A stretch of 64,000 bases of DNA, taken from positions 1 through 64,000 of the forward strand of contig JAEUJW010000023.1 of NCBI GenBank assembly GCA_016793465.1, read 5' to 3'. This stretch comes from Myxococcales bacterium. Lineage in GTDB: Bacteria > Myxococcota > Polyangia > Nannocystales > Nannocystaceae. Position numbers and translations under genes: made by a program. The notes beneath the pieces are model-generated. The model did no database searches. It was not told the origin of the DNA and saw only the letters and a program-made list of their open reading frames with translations. This document shows, one piece after another, positions 1 to 6,596 of the stretch; positions within the stretch are counted from its first letter, which is position 1; each line of letters starts with the position of its first letter.

Positions 1-139
1 ACATCACCAATTCCATACGCGTGTCGTGATACCGCGCTGCGCGGTCGTATACCTGAGATTGTGTACTTTCGGACAGGGCCCAAAGGCCGCTAGCGTGGTA
101 CGAATTTGTCTCGATACTCGGAGGGTAGGAGGTAGGTCC

Positions 140-1843
140 ATGATCAACGCCGCGTTCGTGCGCGAGTGCAAGCCTCGGGCGAAGATGTATGAAGTCACCT
201 GTGATGCACTCCCGGGGTTCATCCTCCGCGTTCTGCCCACGGGGAAGAAGGTCGCGCTCGTGCGATACCGGGTGGCCGGCAAGGATCACCGCGAGCGGAT
301 CGGCCTGCTCGGTCCGACGCTGACGCTCGACGAGGCGCGGCGGCGGGCCGCGATCATGCTCGCCAACGTCGCCGCCGGCGAGGGCGACGGAGCGACGACG
401 AGCGCGACGACGGCGGGCACACGCGCCCCTGTGAAACAGGTGGAACCAGCGCGGTCTCAGATCGAGACGCTGCGATCGCTGGCCGAGCGCTTCATCCGTG
501 TGCACGTCGACGCGAGGCTCAAGTCTGGGACGGCTGAGAGGTACCGTCAGAACATCCGAGACGTGATCCTCCCGTACAAGGAGATCGAGGACAAGCCGAA
601 GAAGAACGACGAGACGGAGGGCAAGCCGACGGAGGGCAAGCCGACGGCGGACAAGCCGACGTTCGGCGAGCGGGACTTCCGCAGCATCAAGCGGTCCGAG
701 ATCAACGCGCTGCACGCCTCGCTGAGCAAGACCCCGGCCGCCGCCAACAGCGTGCTCGGCACGATCAGCAGCCTGTTCACGTGGATCTATGAGGACCGCG
801 AGCTGCCGGACCTGCGTAACCCGGCCTTCGGCATCGAGCGCTTCCCCCTGAAGAAGCGCGAGCGCTTCCTGACGCCGGAGGAGCGGCAGCGGGTCCAGGC
901 GGTGATCGACGCGGGCCTCAAGATCCCCGCGGGTCGCAAGGGCCACTTGCACATCGCCATGGTGTGGGCGTTCGACTTGCTCGGGCTGACGGGCCGCCGC
1001 CGCAACGAGATCGTGCTGCTGAAGTGGGAGATGGTGAACTGGCAGCACGCGTTCCTGGACTTGCCTGACACGAAGGGCGGCCAGCTCAAGATCCAGGTGT
1101 CGAAGCACGTGCTCGGCCTGCTCAAGTACATCCACGACCAGACCGGCAACCCGCGCACGGGCTACGTGCTGCGCGGGCCGAAGGGGACGCGAATCAAGAG
1201 CATCAACCGCTCGTGGGAGAAGGTCCGCGCCGCCGCCGGGATCCCCGACGTCCGCTTGCACGATCTGCGGCACTCGTTCGCCAGCGACGCGCTCATGTGC
1301 GGGGTCCCGCTGGCCGTGGTCGGCGCGATGCTCGGGCACAAGCACGACCGCACGACCCAGCGCTACGCCCACCTGGCCAACGACGTTGTCCGCGAGGGGC
1401 TCGAGGCGGCGACGGACCGGATCATCGGCGCGACGCGGGCGGTCGCCATGCTCACCCCGCCGCCGTTCGAGCGCCTCACCGACCGGCAGTGGAAGCGGAT
1501 CGCGGCGATCGTGGAGGCGACGCGCGGCACCTGTGGGGGCACGCGCACCGACCTGCGGCGAGCGGTGGACGCGATCCGCTGGGTCCTGCACAACGGTGCC
1601 AAGTGGCGCGCGATGCCGAAGAACCTCGGCAGGCCCACGACGTGCTGGCGGTGGTACGAGCGCTGGTGCGGCGACGGGACGTGGGCCCGGATCACGGCTG
1701 CCCTGGAGTTGCCGGAGATCGAGGTTGGCCGCGAGCCGCGGGGGGCGTCGCGCGCCAAGCCGACGATCGACGTCGTTGCGGTCGAGGTCAGGCCGGCCAG
1801 CGCGCGGCGAGGCCGCCCGGCGGCGCTCCGCCAATCCGCCTGA
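140..1843 (+). CDS. Tyrosine recombinase with C-terminal IS5-type (DUF4096-like) domain
   Basis: Site-specific recombinase/integrase of 567 residues, probably the mobility enzyme of the island at whose edge it lies. The start at 140 follows a good ribosome site (AGGAGGT, 128-134); an upstream in-frame start at 26 lacks one. The N-terminal ~95 residues resemble the arm-binding DUF4102-type domain, followed by a core-binding region with a Lys/Pro/Thr tandem insertion near residues 155-175. The catalytic set is visible: Arg in LTGRRRNEIVLLKW (~286), HDLRHSF (~374), LGHKHDRTTQRY with the nucleophile Tyr near 408. Unusually, residues ~445-525 continue as LTDRQWKRIA...VLHNGAKWRAMP...TWARI, which matches the N-terminal DNA-binding domain of IS5-type transposases (DUF4096). 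The frame runs through without interruption. No tRNA or att site is visible upstream. Confidence 0.9.
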   Translation: MINAAFVRECKPRAKMYEVTCDALPGFILRVLPTGKKVALVRYRVAGKDHRERIGLLGPTLTLDEARRRAAIMLANVAAGEGDGATTSATTAGTRAPVKQVEPARSQIETLRSLAERFIRVHVDARLKSGTAERYRQNIRDVILPYKEIEDKPKKNDETEGKPTEGKPTADKPTFGERDFRSIKRSEINALHASLSKTPAAANSVLGTISSLFTWIYEDRELPDLRNPAFGIERFPLKKRERFLTPEERQRVQAVIDAGLKIPAGRKGHLHIAMVWAFDLLGLTGRRRNEIVLLKWEMVNWQHAFLDLPDTKGGQLKIQVSKHVLGLLKYIHDQTGNPRTGYVLRGPKGTRIKSINRSWEKVRAAAGIPDVRLHDLRHSFASDALMCGVPLAVVGAMLGHKHDRTTQRYAHLANDVVREGLEAATDRIIGATRAVAMLTPPPFERLTDRQWKRIAAIVEATRGTCGGTRTDLRRAVDAIRWVLHNGAKWRAMPKNLGRPTTCWRWYERWCGDGTWARITAALELPEIEVGREPRGASRAKPTIDVVAVEVRPASARRGRPAALRQSA

Positions 1844-2006
1844 CACTGGCAGGCGTGGCGGCTGCAGGCCCTCGGCCTCGCGGACGCCGGACACGACCCG
1901 AAGACGCTGGTCCACGGCCAGGCAGACCGGATGTAAACGATGTTCCAACTGCCTTTTGCCGGCATATCGTGACCAGGCTCACCACGGAGTTCCGTGCAAG
2001 ACGGTA

Positions 2007-2037
2007 TTGAACCTGGAGTCGACTCCAGGTGCATGCT
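2007..2037 (+). promoter_or_regulatory. MerR-type promoter/operator of the mer operon
   Basis: A perfect 20-bp palindrome ACCTGGAGTCGACTCCAGGT (2011-2030) lies between a -35-like TTGAAC (2007-2012) and a -10-like CATGCT (2032-2037). The spacing is 19 bp, the long spacer typical of MerR-family promoters that the activator untwists. The palindrome is very close to the known ZntR/MerR operator type. The predicted start of transcription is at or just before the ATG at 2044, so the mRNA may be almost leaderless. The merR gene is the second gene of the operon it would control. Confidence 0.75.
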
Positions 2038-2043
2038 GTCCGC

Positions 2044-2763
2044 ATGACGTACCCCCTCGCCATCGCCCTGTTCGCCGTCGCGGCGGTCGCGTGTAACGCC
2101 GCCGATGCGCCGCCGGCCCCTGGCTCGCCGCCCACGGCCGCGACGACGCCGGCACTAGACCCGGCGCCGACGAACGCCGGGCTGCCGGACCTCTCGCAGT
2201 CGCTCGACGGCGTGCGGGCAGCGTTCAACGAGCGGAGCAAGGAGGCCCGGTTCCTGGCCTTGCTGGCCCCGACATGAGGGGCCTGTCAACGCGGGGCCCG
2301 TGCGGTCCGTAAAGCTATCTTCGATGATCCCGCCGCTCGCTCGCTCGCGTCGATCGTGGTGTGGATCCCCATGCTCCCGGGCGACAACAAGTCCGCCGCC
2401 GTGGAGGAAAGCCAACAGTTCCGCGACGTCGCTGCGCCGCAATTCTGGGACGGCGAACAGAAGCTCGGACTCGAGGTCGCGCGCAGCCTCGCGGTCCCCG
2501 ACTGGGTCGCCTGGGACATCTACCTGTTCTACCCGCCCGGGGTGGAGTGGCAGGACAGCGGCCTCCCGCCGCCCGAGGCCGTACTCGTCCAGGCGAATGG
2601 GGTGGTCGTGGGGACGAAGGGAACCCTGCCCGCCAAAGGCGACCAGTCGAGCTTACCGCCCGGATTCAGCGACCGTGCCGTCGTCGTCGGGGCGCAGTCA
2701 GAGCTGCCCGAGCTACTCTCGCAGGTCGCGGTCCCGTACGCCCGGCGCTTCGCCAAACCCTGA
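2044..2763 (+). CDS. Thioredoxin-like lipoprotein, probable selenoprotein (in-frame UGA in UxxC motif)
   Basis: The reading frame from 2044 (lipobox-like LFAVAAVACN) meets a TGA at 2275-2277 and continues open in the same frame to 2763, giving 239 residues. The TGA codon stands as the first residue of U-G-A-C (Sec78, Cys81), exactly where a thioredoxin-like CxxC would be, after FLALLAPT and before QRGARAVRKAIFDD. The downstream part (VVWIPMLPGDN..., YLFYPPGVEW) reads as a coherent protein with no fresh start near the break. A possible bacterial SECIS hairpin follows the UGA: arms 2292-2298 and 2304-2309, with one bulged G and a CGTGC loop 21 nt after the UGA. It is the first gene of the mer operon, 11 nt before merR. 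The alternative is a split pseudogene or sequencing error. No sel genes are in the window. A Sec thiol would be a strong Hg ligand, but its role here is inference. Confidence 0.7.
2275..2310 (+). promoter_or_regulatory. UGA codon and candidate bSECIS hairpin
   Basis: Starting at the in-frame TGA, C2292-G-G-G pairs with 2306-2309 (one G-U pair), and C2297-C2298 pairs with G2304-G2305 around a CGTGC apical loop. G2296 is bulged. The loop begins ~21 nt after the UGA and has a G among its first two bases, which fits the usual bacterial SECIS description. A competing 5-bp stem (2279-2283 with 2295-2299) is also possible, so the fold is tentative. Confidence 0.4.
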
Positions 2764-2774
2764 CCAGAGAACCG

Positions 2775-3206
2775 ATGACACCGAGCGACCCACTCAAGAT
2801 CGGCGATGTCGCTCGGCTGACCGGGTTCTCGGTCGACACCGTGCGGTTCTACGAGAAGTCGGGACTGCTCGGCCGGGTCGCCCGCCGCCCCTCGGGGATC
2901 CGCGAGTACGACCACAACGTGGTCCGGCGGCTCGTCTTCATCCGCCAGGCCGCACGCCTCGGGTTCTCGCTGACCGAGATCCGCGGCCTGCTTGCCCTCC
3001 GCGTGTCGTCGCGGACCACCTGCGAGACCGTGCGCAGCCGAACCCTGGCCAAGCTCGCTGACGTCGACGTCCGACTCGCCGAGCTGAAGCTGATGCGGGC
3101 GGCGCTCGAGCGCCTCGCGGCGACCTGCGCCACCGCCACGGGGACCGATCCGTGCCCGTTCCTCGACGCACTCGACGCCGCCAAACCGCTCGTCGTCGGT
3201 GACTGA
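2775..3206 (+). CDS. merR: MerR-family Hg(II)-responsive regulator
   Basis: Transcriptional activator/repressor of 143 residues. The N-terminal winged-helix (KIGDVARLTGFSVDTVRFYEKSGLL) is the MerR DNA-binding signature, followed by a long dimerisation helix. Three cysteines match the MerR metal site: Cys in RTTCETV, then CATATGTDPCP with the two cysteines nine residues apart, as for Cys117/Cys126 of Tn501 MerR. The last Cys is followed by PFLDAL, like MerR CPLIASL. It lacks the vicinal CC of ZntR, and with merT and merB next door Hg(II) is the likely inducer. It lies inside the operon, not divergent from it, so it should be autoregulated through the 2011-2030 palindrome. A Pb/Cd/Zn specificity cannot be fully excluded. 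Confidence 0.9.
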   Translation: MTPSDPLKIGDVARLTGFSVDTVRFYEKSGLLGRVARRPSGIREYDHNVVRRLVFIRQAARLGFSLTEIRGLLALRVSSRTTCETVRSRTLAKLADVDVRLAELKLMRAALERLAATCATATGTDPCPFLDALDAAKPLVVGD

Positions 3207-3232
3207 CCTGAAACCCTCACCCCACCACCAAC

Positions 3233-3631
3233 ATGATCGCCGTAAAACTACTGTTCTTCCCCGACTGCCCCAATGTCGACCCGGCCCGGGAACAGCTCCG
3301 CCGTGCCCTCGAGGTCGAGGGGCTGCCCGCGTCCTGGACCGAGCTCGACGTGACGGCCGAGGATGCGCCGCCGCAGCTCCGCGGGTACGGCTCGCCGACC
3401 ATCCTGGTCAACGGCCGCGACGTGACCGGGGCTGAGCCAGGAGCCGGCGCGTCGTGTCGCCTCTACGCCGGGAGCGATCGACCCGGCGCCCCTCCGCTGG
3501 AGGTGCTCGTGCTGGCGCTTCGAGCCGCACGCGCAGCGACGGACGCGCTCGCCGATTCGGCGGCACGTTCGCCCTGCCGATGCACCACGGTCGATCTCTC
3601 AGGTGATGAAAGGAAGCAAGGCAATGAATGA
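3233..3631 (+). CDS. Thioredoxin-fold protein of the mer operon
   Basis: A 132-residue protein. The N-terminal ~100 residues look like a thioredoxin/glutaredoxin fold: beta strand VKLLFFPDCPNV with a single Cys of a degenerate CPNV motif, then GSPTILVNGRDVTG (the cis-Pro region) and a second Cys in GASCRLYAG. Similar small proteins occur in mercury operons, sometimes loosely named alkylmercury-lyase-like, but no MerB catalytic pattern is present. It may bind or hand on Hg(II) in the cytoplasm (inference). It ends 8 nt inside the next gene, which supports co-translation. The last ~30 residues are low-complexity. Confidence 0.75.
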   Translation: MIAVKLLFFPDCPNVDPAREQLRRALEVEGLPASWTELDVTAEDAPPQLRGYGSPTILVNGRDVTGAEPGAGASCRLYAGSDRPGAPPLEVLVLALRAARAATDALADSAARSPCRCTTVDLSGDERKQGNE

Positions 3632-3977
3632 CTGTTCATCTCGGCCCTCCGATCTCGTCGGCACTCGGCTCGGAAGGGTCCTTTGGGGGGTCTCTTGTGG
3701 GTTGTTCTTGATCGGCCTGGTGTGGCCCGGAGACAGCGTCTGGTTGTTTGTGCCGGCGCTGCTGGTCGCCGGGTCCACGTGCGTGATCAACGCGTCGCGG
3801 TGCGGCCGTCGGCACTGCTTCGTGACGGGGCCGGTGTACTTGCTCGCGGCCCTGGCCATGTTGCTGGACCATGCGGGCATCGTGACGATCGACGGCGGCT
3901 GGATCCTCGCGGGGGTGCTCGGAGGCATGGCGGTCGCCTTCGGACTCGAGTGGATCCGCGGGACGTACCGGAGCTAG
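3624..3977 (+). CDS. Small membrane protein with GRRHCFVTGP motif
   Basis: A 117-residue protein with three to four hydrophobic segments (VLWGVSCGLFLIGLVW; WLFVPALLVAGSTCVINA; GPVYLLAALAMLLDHAGIV; GWILAGVLGGMAVAFGLEWI). A conserved-looking SRCGRRHCFVTGP motif with two cysteines sits between segments 2 and 3; I recall comparable GR-x-HC-x-x-TGP membrane proteins beside mercury genes, but no function is established here. The ATG at 3624 is preferred over a GTG at 3603: AAGGA lies 10-14 nt upstream and the overlap with the preceding gene is only 8 nt. The stop is one base before merT. A Hg(II) uptake or handling role is inferred from context only. Confidence 0.75.
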   Translation: MNDCSSRPSDLVGTRLGRVLWGVSCGLFLIGLVWPGDSVWLFVPALLVAGSTCVINASRCGRRHCFVTGPVYLLAALAMLLDHAGIVTIDGGWILAGVLGGMAVAFGLEWIRGTYRS

Positions 3978-3978
3978 C

Positions 3979-4368
3979 ATGCCCGTCACCCCGCACCAGA
4001 CGAGCCCCGATCACGCCCGCGAGTGGACCATCGCCACGAGCGTCGGGTCGATCCTGACGGCGTTCGTAGCCTCGCTCTGTTGCGTCGGCCCCCTCGTGTT
4101 CGCATTGCTCGGGATCGGCGGCGCCGGACTGCTCGTGAAATTCGAGCCGGTTCGTCCTTACTTCACCGTGCTGACGCTAGGCTTGCTCGGCGTCGGCTTC
4201 TACCTCGCGTACCGGAGACCCGCGACGATGTCCACGACGGGCGAGCCGGACTGCGCCTGCGAGCGCCCGAGGACCAACGCCATGGGCCGACGCGTGCTGT
4301 GGACCGCGTCCGTGCTCGTCCTCGGCTTGCTGGCCTTCCCCTACATGACCCCTTACCTGTTCGGCTGA
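3979..4368 (+). CDS. merT: MerT-type mercuric ion transport protein
   Basis: Inner-membrane Hg(II) importer of 129 residues. The first transmembrane segment contains the vicinal cysteine pair ASLCCVGPLVFALLGIGGAG (Cys34-Cys35), the MerT hallmark. A second cysteine pair, Cys92 and Cys94 (GEPDCACERP), is on the cytoplasmic loop between segments 2 and 3. The last segment is RVLWTASVLVLGLLAFPYMTPYLFG. In MerT, Hg(II) is passed from the membrane pair to the loop pair and on to a reductase. No merA is present in the window, so the end point of imported mercury is unclear. It lies directly after the GRRHC protein and 31 nt before the HMA-MerB gene. Confidence 0.88.
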   Translation: MPVTPHQTSPDHAREWTIATSVGSILTAFVASLCCVGPLVFALLGIGGAGLLVKFEPVRPYFTVLTLGLLGVGFYLAYRRPATMSTTGEPDCACERPRTNAMGRRVLWTASVLVLGLLAFPYMTPYLFG

Positions 4369-4399
4369 AGTCGACGCGCGCCCTTCGGAAAGGAATCCC

Positions 4400-5371
4400 A
4401 TGCCCCGGCTGCTCCAACCCATCTCCATCCACGCGAGCCTGCTCGCGGTGTCCCTCGCGATCCTTGGGTGCCAGAGCGCAGGGCCAACCACTGCCGGTCA
4501 GCCGTCAGCCACCCAGGTCGAGACGCGTGAGGCCATCTTCCACATGGAGGGCATGACGTGCGCCTCGTGCAACGTCACGGTGAAGGTCGCCGCGGAGAAG
4601 GTGCCGGGCGTGCAGAGCGCCCGAGCCGACGCCGAGACGGGTCGAGCATGGGTCACATACGACCCGGTGACTACCACACCCGCACAGATCGCCGCGGCGA
4701 TCTCCGAGACTGGCTACCAGGCGACGCCGATCGAGGAGTCCACGACCGAAAAGCCCGCTGCTCCACCCCCTCCGCCGGCGAACGTGTCCCAAGAGGCTGC
4801 ATGCAAGGTGCTCAAGCAAGGGGTCTACGGCTTGTGGCCCGACCTCGGCAGGGCGCCGCGTTCGCACGAGATCGCCAAGGCGCTCGCCATGAACGAGCTC
4901 GACGTCGTCCGCGCCCTCGACGCCCTGGCCTCGGACGACCTCCCCTGCGGGCACGTCGAGCGCGCGCATGAAAGCGACCGGATCGTGTTCGCGTGGCCGC
5001 TGTCCAATGTCCCGACGGAGTACATCGTCAAGCTCGAGGGCAAGCAGCCCGTCTACGGCCGCTGTGCAATCGACGCCCTCGGCGTGTCCGCGATGTACGG
5101 CAAGCCGGTCGAGATCGAGGCGACCTCGGTTGGTTCGGGCACCCCGATCCGCATCCGGGTCAACGGAGACCGGATCGAACTCGCCGAGCCGGCCGACGCG
5201 GTCGTGTGGGTGCGTGAGCAGAAGTGCAGTTGTGACGAGATGGTCCTCTTCGCCAACAAGGCCGAGCTGGAGGGCTGGCGACGGCGCCTCGAGAAACCCG
5301 AGGGGCACACCCTCACGCTCGCGGACGCGACCATGTACGGGGTGCGCACGTTCGGCGACCGTCTTCGGTGA
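4400..5371 (+). CDS. Exported HMA (MerP-like) - alkylmercury lyase (MerB) fusion lipoprotein
   Basis: A 323-residue protein with three parts. Residues 1-24 are a lipoprotein signal (LAILGC, lipidated Cys24). Residues ~44-110 form an HMA domain with GMTCASC (Cys54/Cys57), as in MerP. A Pro-rich linker precedes residues ~135-323, which match organomercurial lyase: VYGRCAIDALG gives Cys222 and Asp225 in the Cys96/Asp99 pattern of MerB, and QKCSCDEMVLFA supplies Cys276/Cys278 at the Cys159 position. MerB cleaves C-Hg bonds by protonolysis and normally is cytoplasmic. Here the signal suggests periplasmic or membrane-anchored action with the HMA domain holding the Hg(II) product (inference). The start follows GAAAGGA. 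It is the last gene of the mer operon. Confidence 0.82.
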   Translation: MPRLLQPISIHASLLAVSLAILGCQSAGPTTAGQPSATQVETREAIFHMEGMTCASCNVTVKVAAEKVPGVQSARADAETGRAWVTYDPVTTTPAQIAAAISETGYQATPIEESTTEKPAAPPPPPANVSQEAACKVLKQGVYGLWPDLGRAPRSHEIAKALAMNELDVVRALDALASDDLPCGHVERAHESDRIVFAWPLSNVPTEYIVKLEGKQPVYGRCAIDALGVSAMYGKPVEIEATSVGSGTPIRIRVNGDRIELAEPADAVVWVREQKCSCDEMVLFANKAELEGWRRRLEKPEGHTLTLADATMYGVRTFGDRLR

Positions 5372-5470
5372 CGGTAGGGACTGGGCGGCCGGTACAGTGC
5401 CTCAACCTCGGCTACGGCGTCGTCGCCGACCTTCGTGAAGAGGCCCCCCGCTGAGGTGACGACCCGCGCG

Positions 5471-6067
5471 TCAGCTCGACGCGCTGCCGCAGCGGCCGGC
5501 GCCGCAGGTGCAGTCGAGGCAGCCGTGCTCGGCACAGGTCCCGCAGGAGCGCGCGACCTGCTTCTTCAGCGCCTCGCGCGCCCGGAACACCCGCACCGCG
5601 GCGTTGTTGCTGGTGATGCCGGCCTCGACCGCGTAGTCCTTCACTGCCAGGCCGTCGACCTCGATCCGTCGCAGCGCATCGGCGTACTCGGGCTTGAGGT
5701 TGTCGGCGAGGCGGGCGACGCACTGACAGACTGCGCCGCGGAGCTCGACGTCGGGCTCGGCAGTGACGTCCAGCTCCGCTGCGAGCGCGGCGAGGCGGCG
5801 GTCCGTGGCCTCGTTTCGCCGGTGGTGGTCGATGACGGCGTTGCGGAGGATCCGGTAGAACCAGGCGACCGCGGACTCGTCGTCGCGCAGGCTGTCGAGC
5901 TTGCCGATCCCACGGACGAACGCGTCCTGCAGGATGTCCTCGGCGAGCGCCCGGCTGCCGACGCGGGACTGCAGGAAGCCGAGGAACTCGCGGTGGTTGG
6001 CGACGAGCCGGGCCACGGCGGACGGGTTGTCGGGGAGGGCTTGCAGGTCCTGGTCGGTGGTCGTCAT
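5471..6067 (-). CDS. corE: ECF sigma factor with Cys-rich C-terminal domain (CorE-like)
   Basis: A 198-residue ECF sigma factor. Region 2 (~17-85) includes ANHREFLGFLQSRVGS, LAEDILQDAFVRG and VAWFYRILRNAVIDHHRR; region 4 lies at ~125-172. A cysteine pair (VCQC) sits in the linker, and the tail carries six cysteines (CGTCAEHGC, LDCTC, RC). This is the CorE arrangement known from Myxococcus xanthus, where copper binding to the Cys-rich domain switches the sigma factor and no anti-sigma is needed. The ATG at 6067 is chosen over 6115 because homology to ECF N-termini begins there. It is downstream of the cupredoxin and the CopA-type ATPase on the same strand, and a shared promoter motif precedes both, which suggests positive feedback on copper export. 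Confidence 0.9.
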   Translation of the reverse strand: MTTTDQDLQALPDNPSAVARLVANHREFLGFLQSRVGSRALAEDILQDAFVRGIGKLDSLRDDESAVAWFYRILRNAVIDHHRRNEATDRRLAALAAELDVTAEPDVELRGAVCQCVARLADNLKPEYADALRRIEVDGLAVKDYAVEAGITSNNAAVRVFRAREALKKQVARSCGTCAEHGCLDCTCGAGRCGSASS

Positions 6068-6149
6068 GGCCGCGTCTCGTCGGGGATGTGGAGTGTAGCG
6101 TCGATGGGTGCGCACCTGCCGGCCGAGCCGACTGGTGCGAAGTGTGGGC

Positions 6150-6530
6150 TCAGGGCTTGGGCTGCACCACGAGCAGCCCGCGGATCATGTTCATCGCGCA
6201 GCGGAACTCGTACTCGCCCGCCGCGAGCGCCGGGAGCTCGAGTACGACCGGCTGATCGGTCGGCAGCTCACACCGGAGGTCGAGGCTGGGGAACATGACC
6301 TCGCGGGTGCAGGGGGTGTGATCGCGGCGGACGAAGCGCAGGCGGACGGGCTCGCCCGCGGTCACGGTGATGCGGCCGGGCTGGTAGCCGCCGTCGACGA
6401 TGATCTCGATCTCGCGGACCGCGGCGGTGTGCTGGGCGTCGGCCGCGGCGGTGGCGGGGGTCAGGGCCGCGCCGGTCAGGGCGGCGATCGAGAGGGCGGC
6501 GGCGGGGAGGAGGGATGTCGGCTTGTGCAT
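6150..6530 (-). CDS. Secreted cupredoxin-like copper-binding protein
   Basis: A 126-residue protein with a signal peptide ending near TPATAAADA. The remainder is a cupredoxin-type beta sandwich: IEIIVDGGYQPGRITVTAGEPVRLRFVRRDHTPCTREVMFPSLDLRCELPT and GEYEFRCAMNMIRGLLVV. The Cys and His/Met positions (HTPC, CAMNM) could bind copper. Such domains often accompany or are fused to copper P-type ATPases as periplasmic acceptors. It sits between the ATPase and corE on the reverse strand and has its own TGTAATG/GCGTCA promoter 20-50 bp upstream. Confidence 0.85.
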   Translation of the reverse strand: MHKPTSLLPAAALSIAALTGAALTPATAAADAQHTAAVREIEIIVDGGYQPGRITVTAGEPVRLRFVRRDHTPCTREVMFPSLDLRCELPTDQPVVLELPALAAGEYEFRCAMNMIRGLLVVQPKP

Positions 6531-6550
6531 GTGTTGTTCCTGTAAACCGC

Positions 6551-6577
6551 TGACGCAGCCGCCAGCGGGGCATTACA
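6551..6577 (-). promoter_or_regulatory. CorE-type ECF promoter 1 (cupredoxin-corE)
   Basis: On the reverse strand TGTAATG (-35, 6577-6571) is followed after 14 bp by GCGTCA (-10, 6556-6551), about 20 bp before the cupredoxin ATG at 6530. The same bipartite motif with identical spacing occurs at five other sites in the window, all before copper genes. CorE recognition is inferred. Confidence 0.7.
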
Positions 6578-6596
6578 CCCCGCCGACGGGCATCCG

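Noticed and set aside
1..139. Possible tRNA or att site upstream of the recombinase
   Set aside because: No cloverleaf-forming sequence or repeat matching another place in the window was found.
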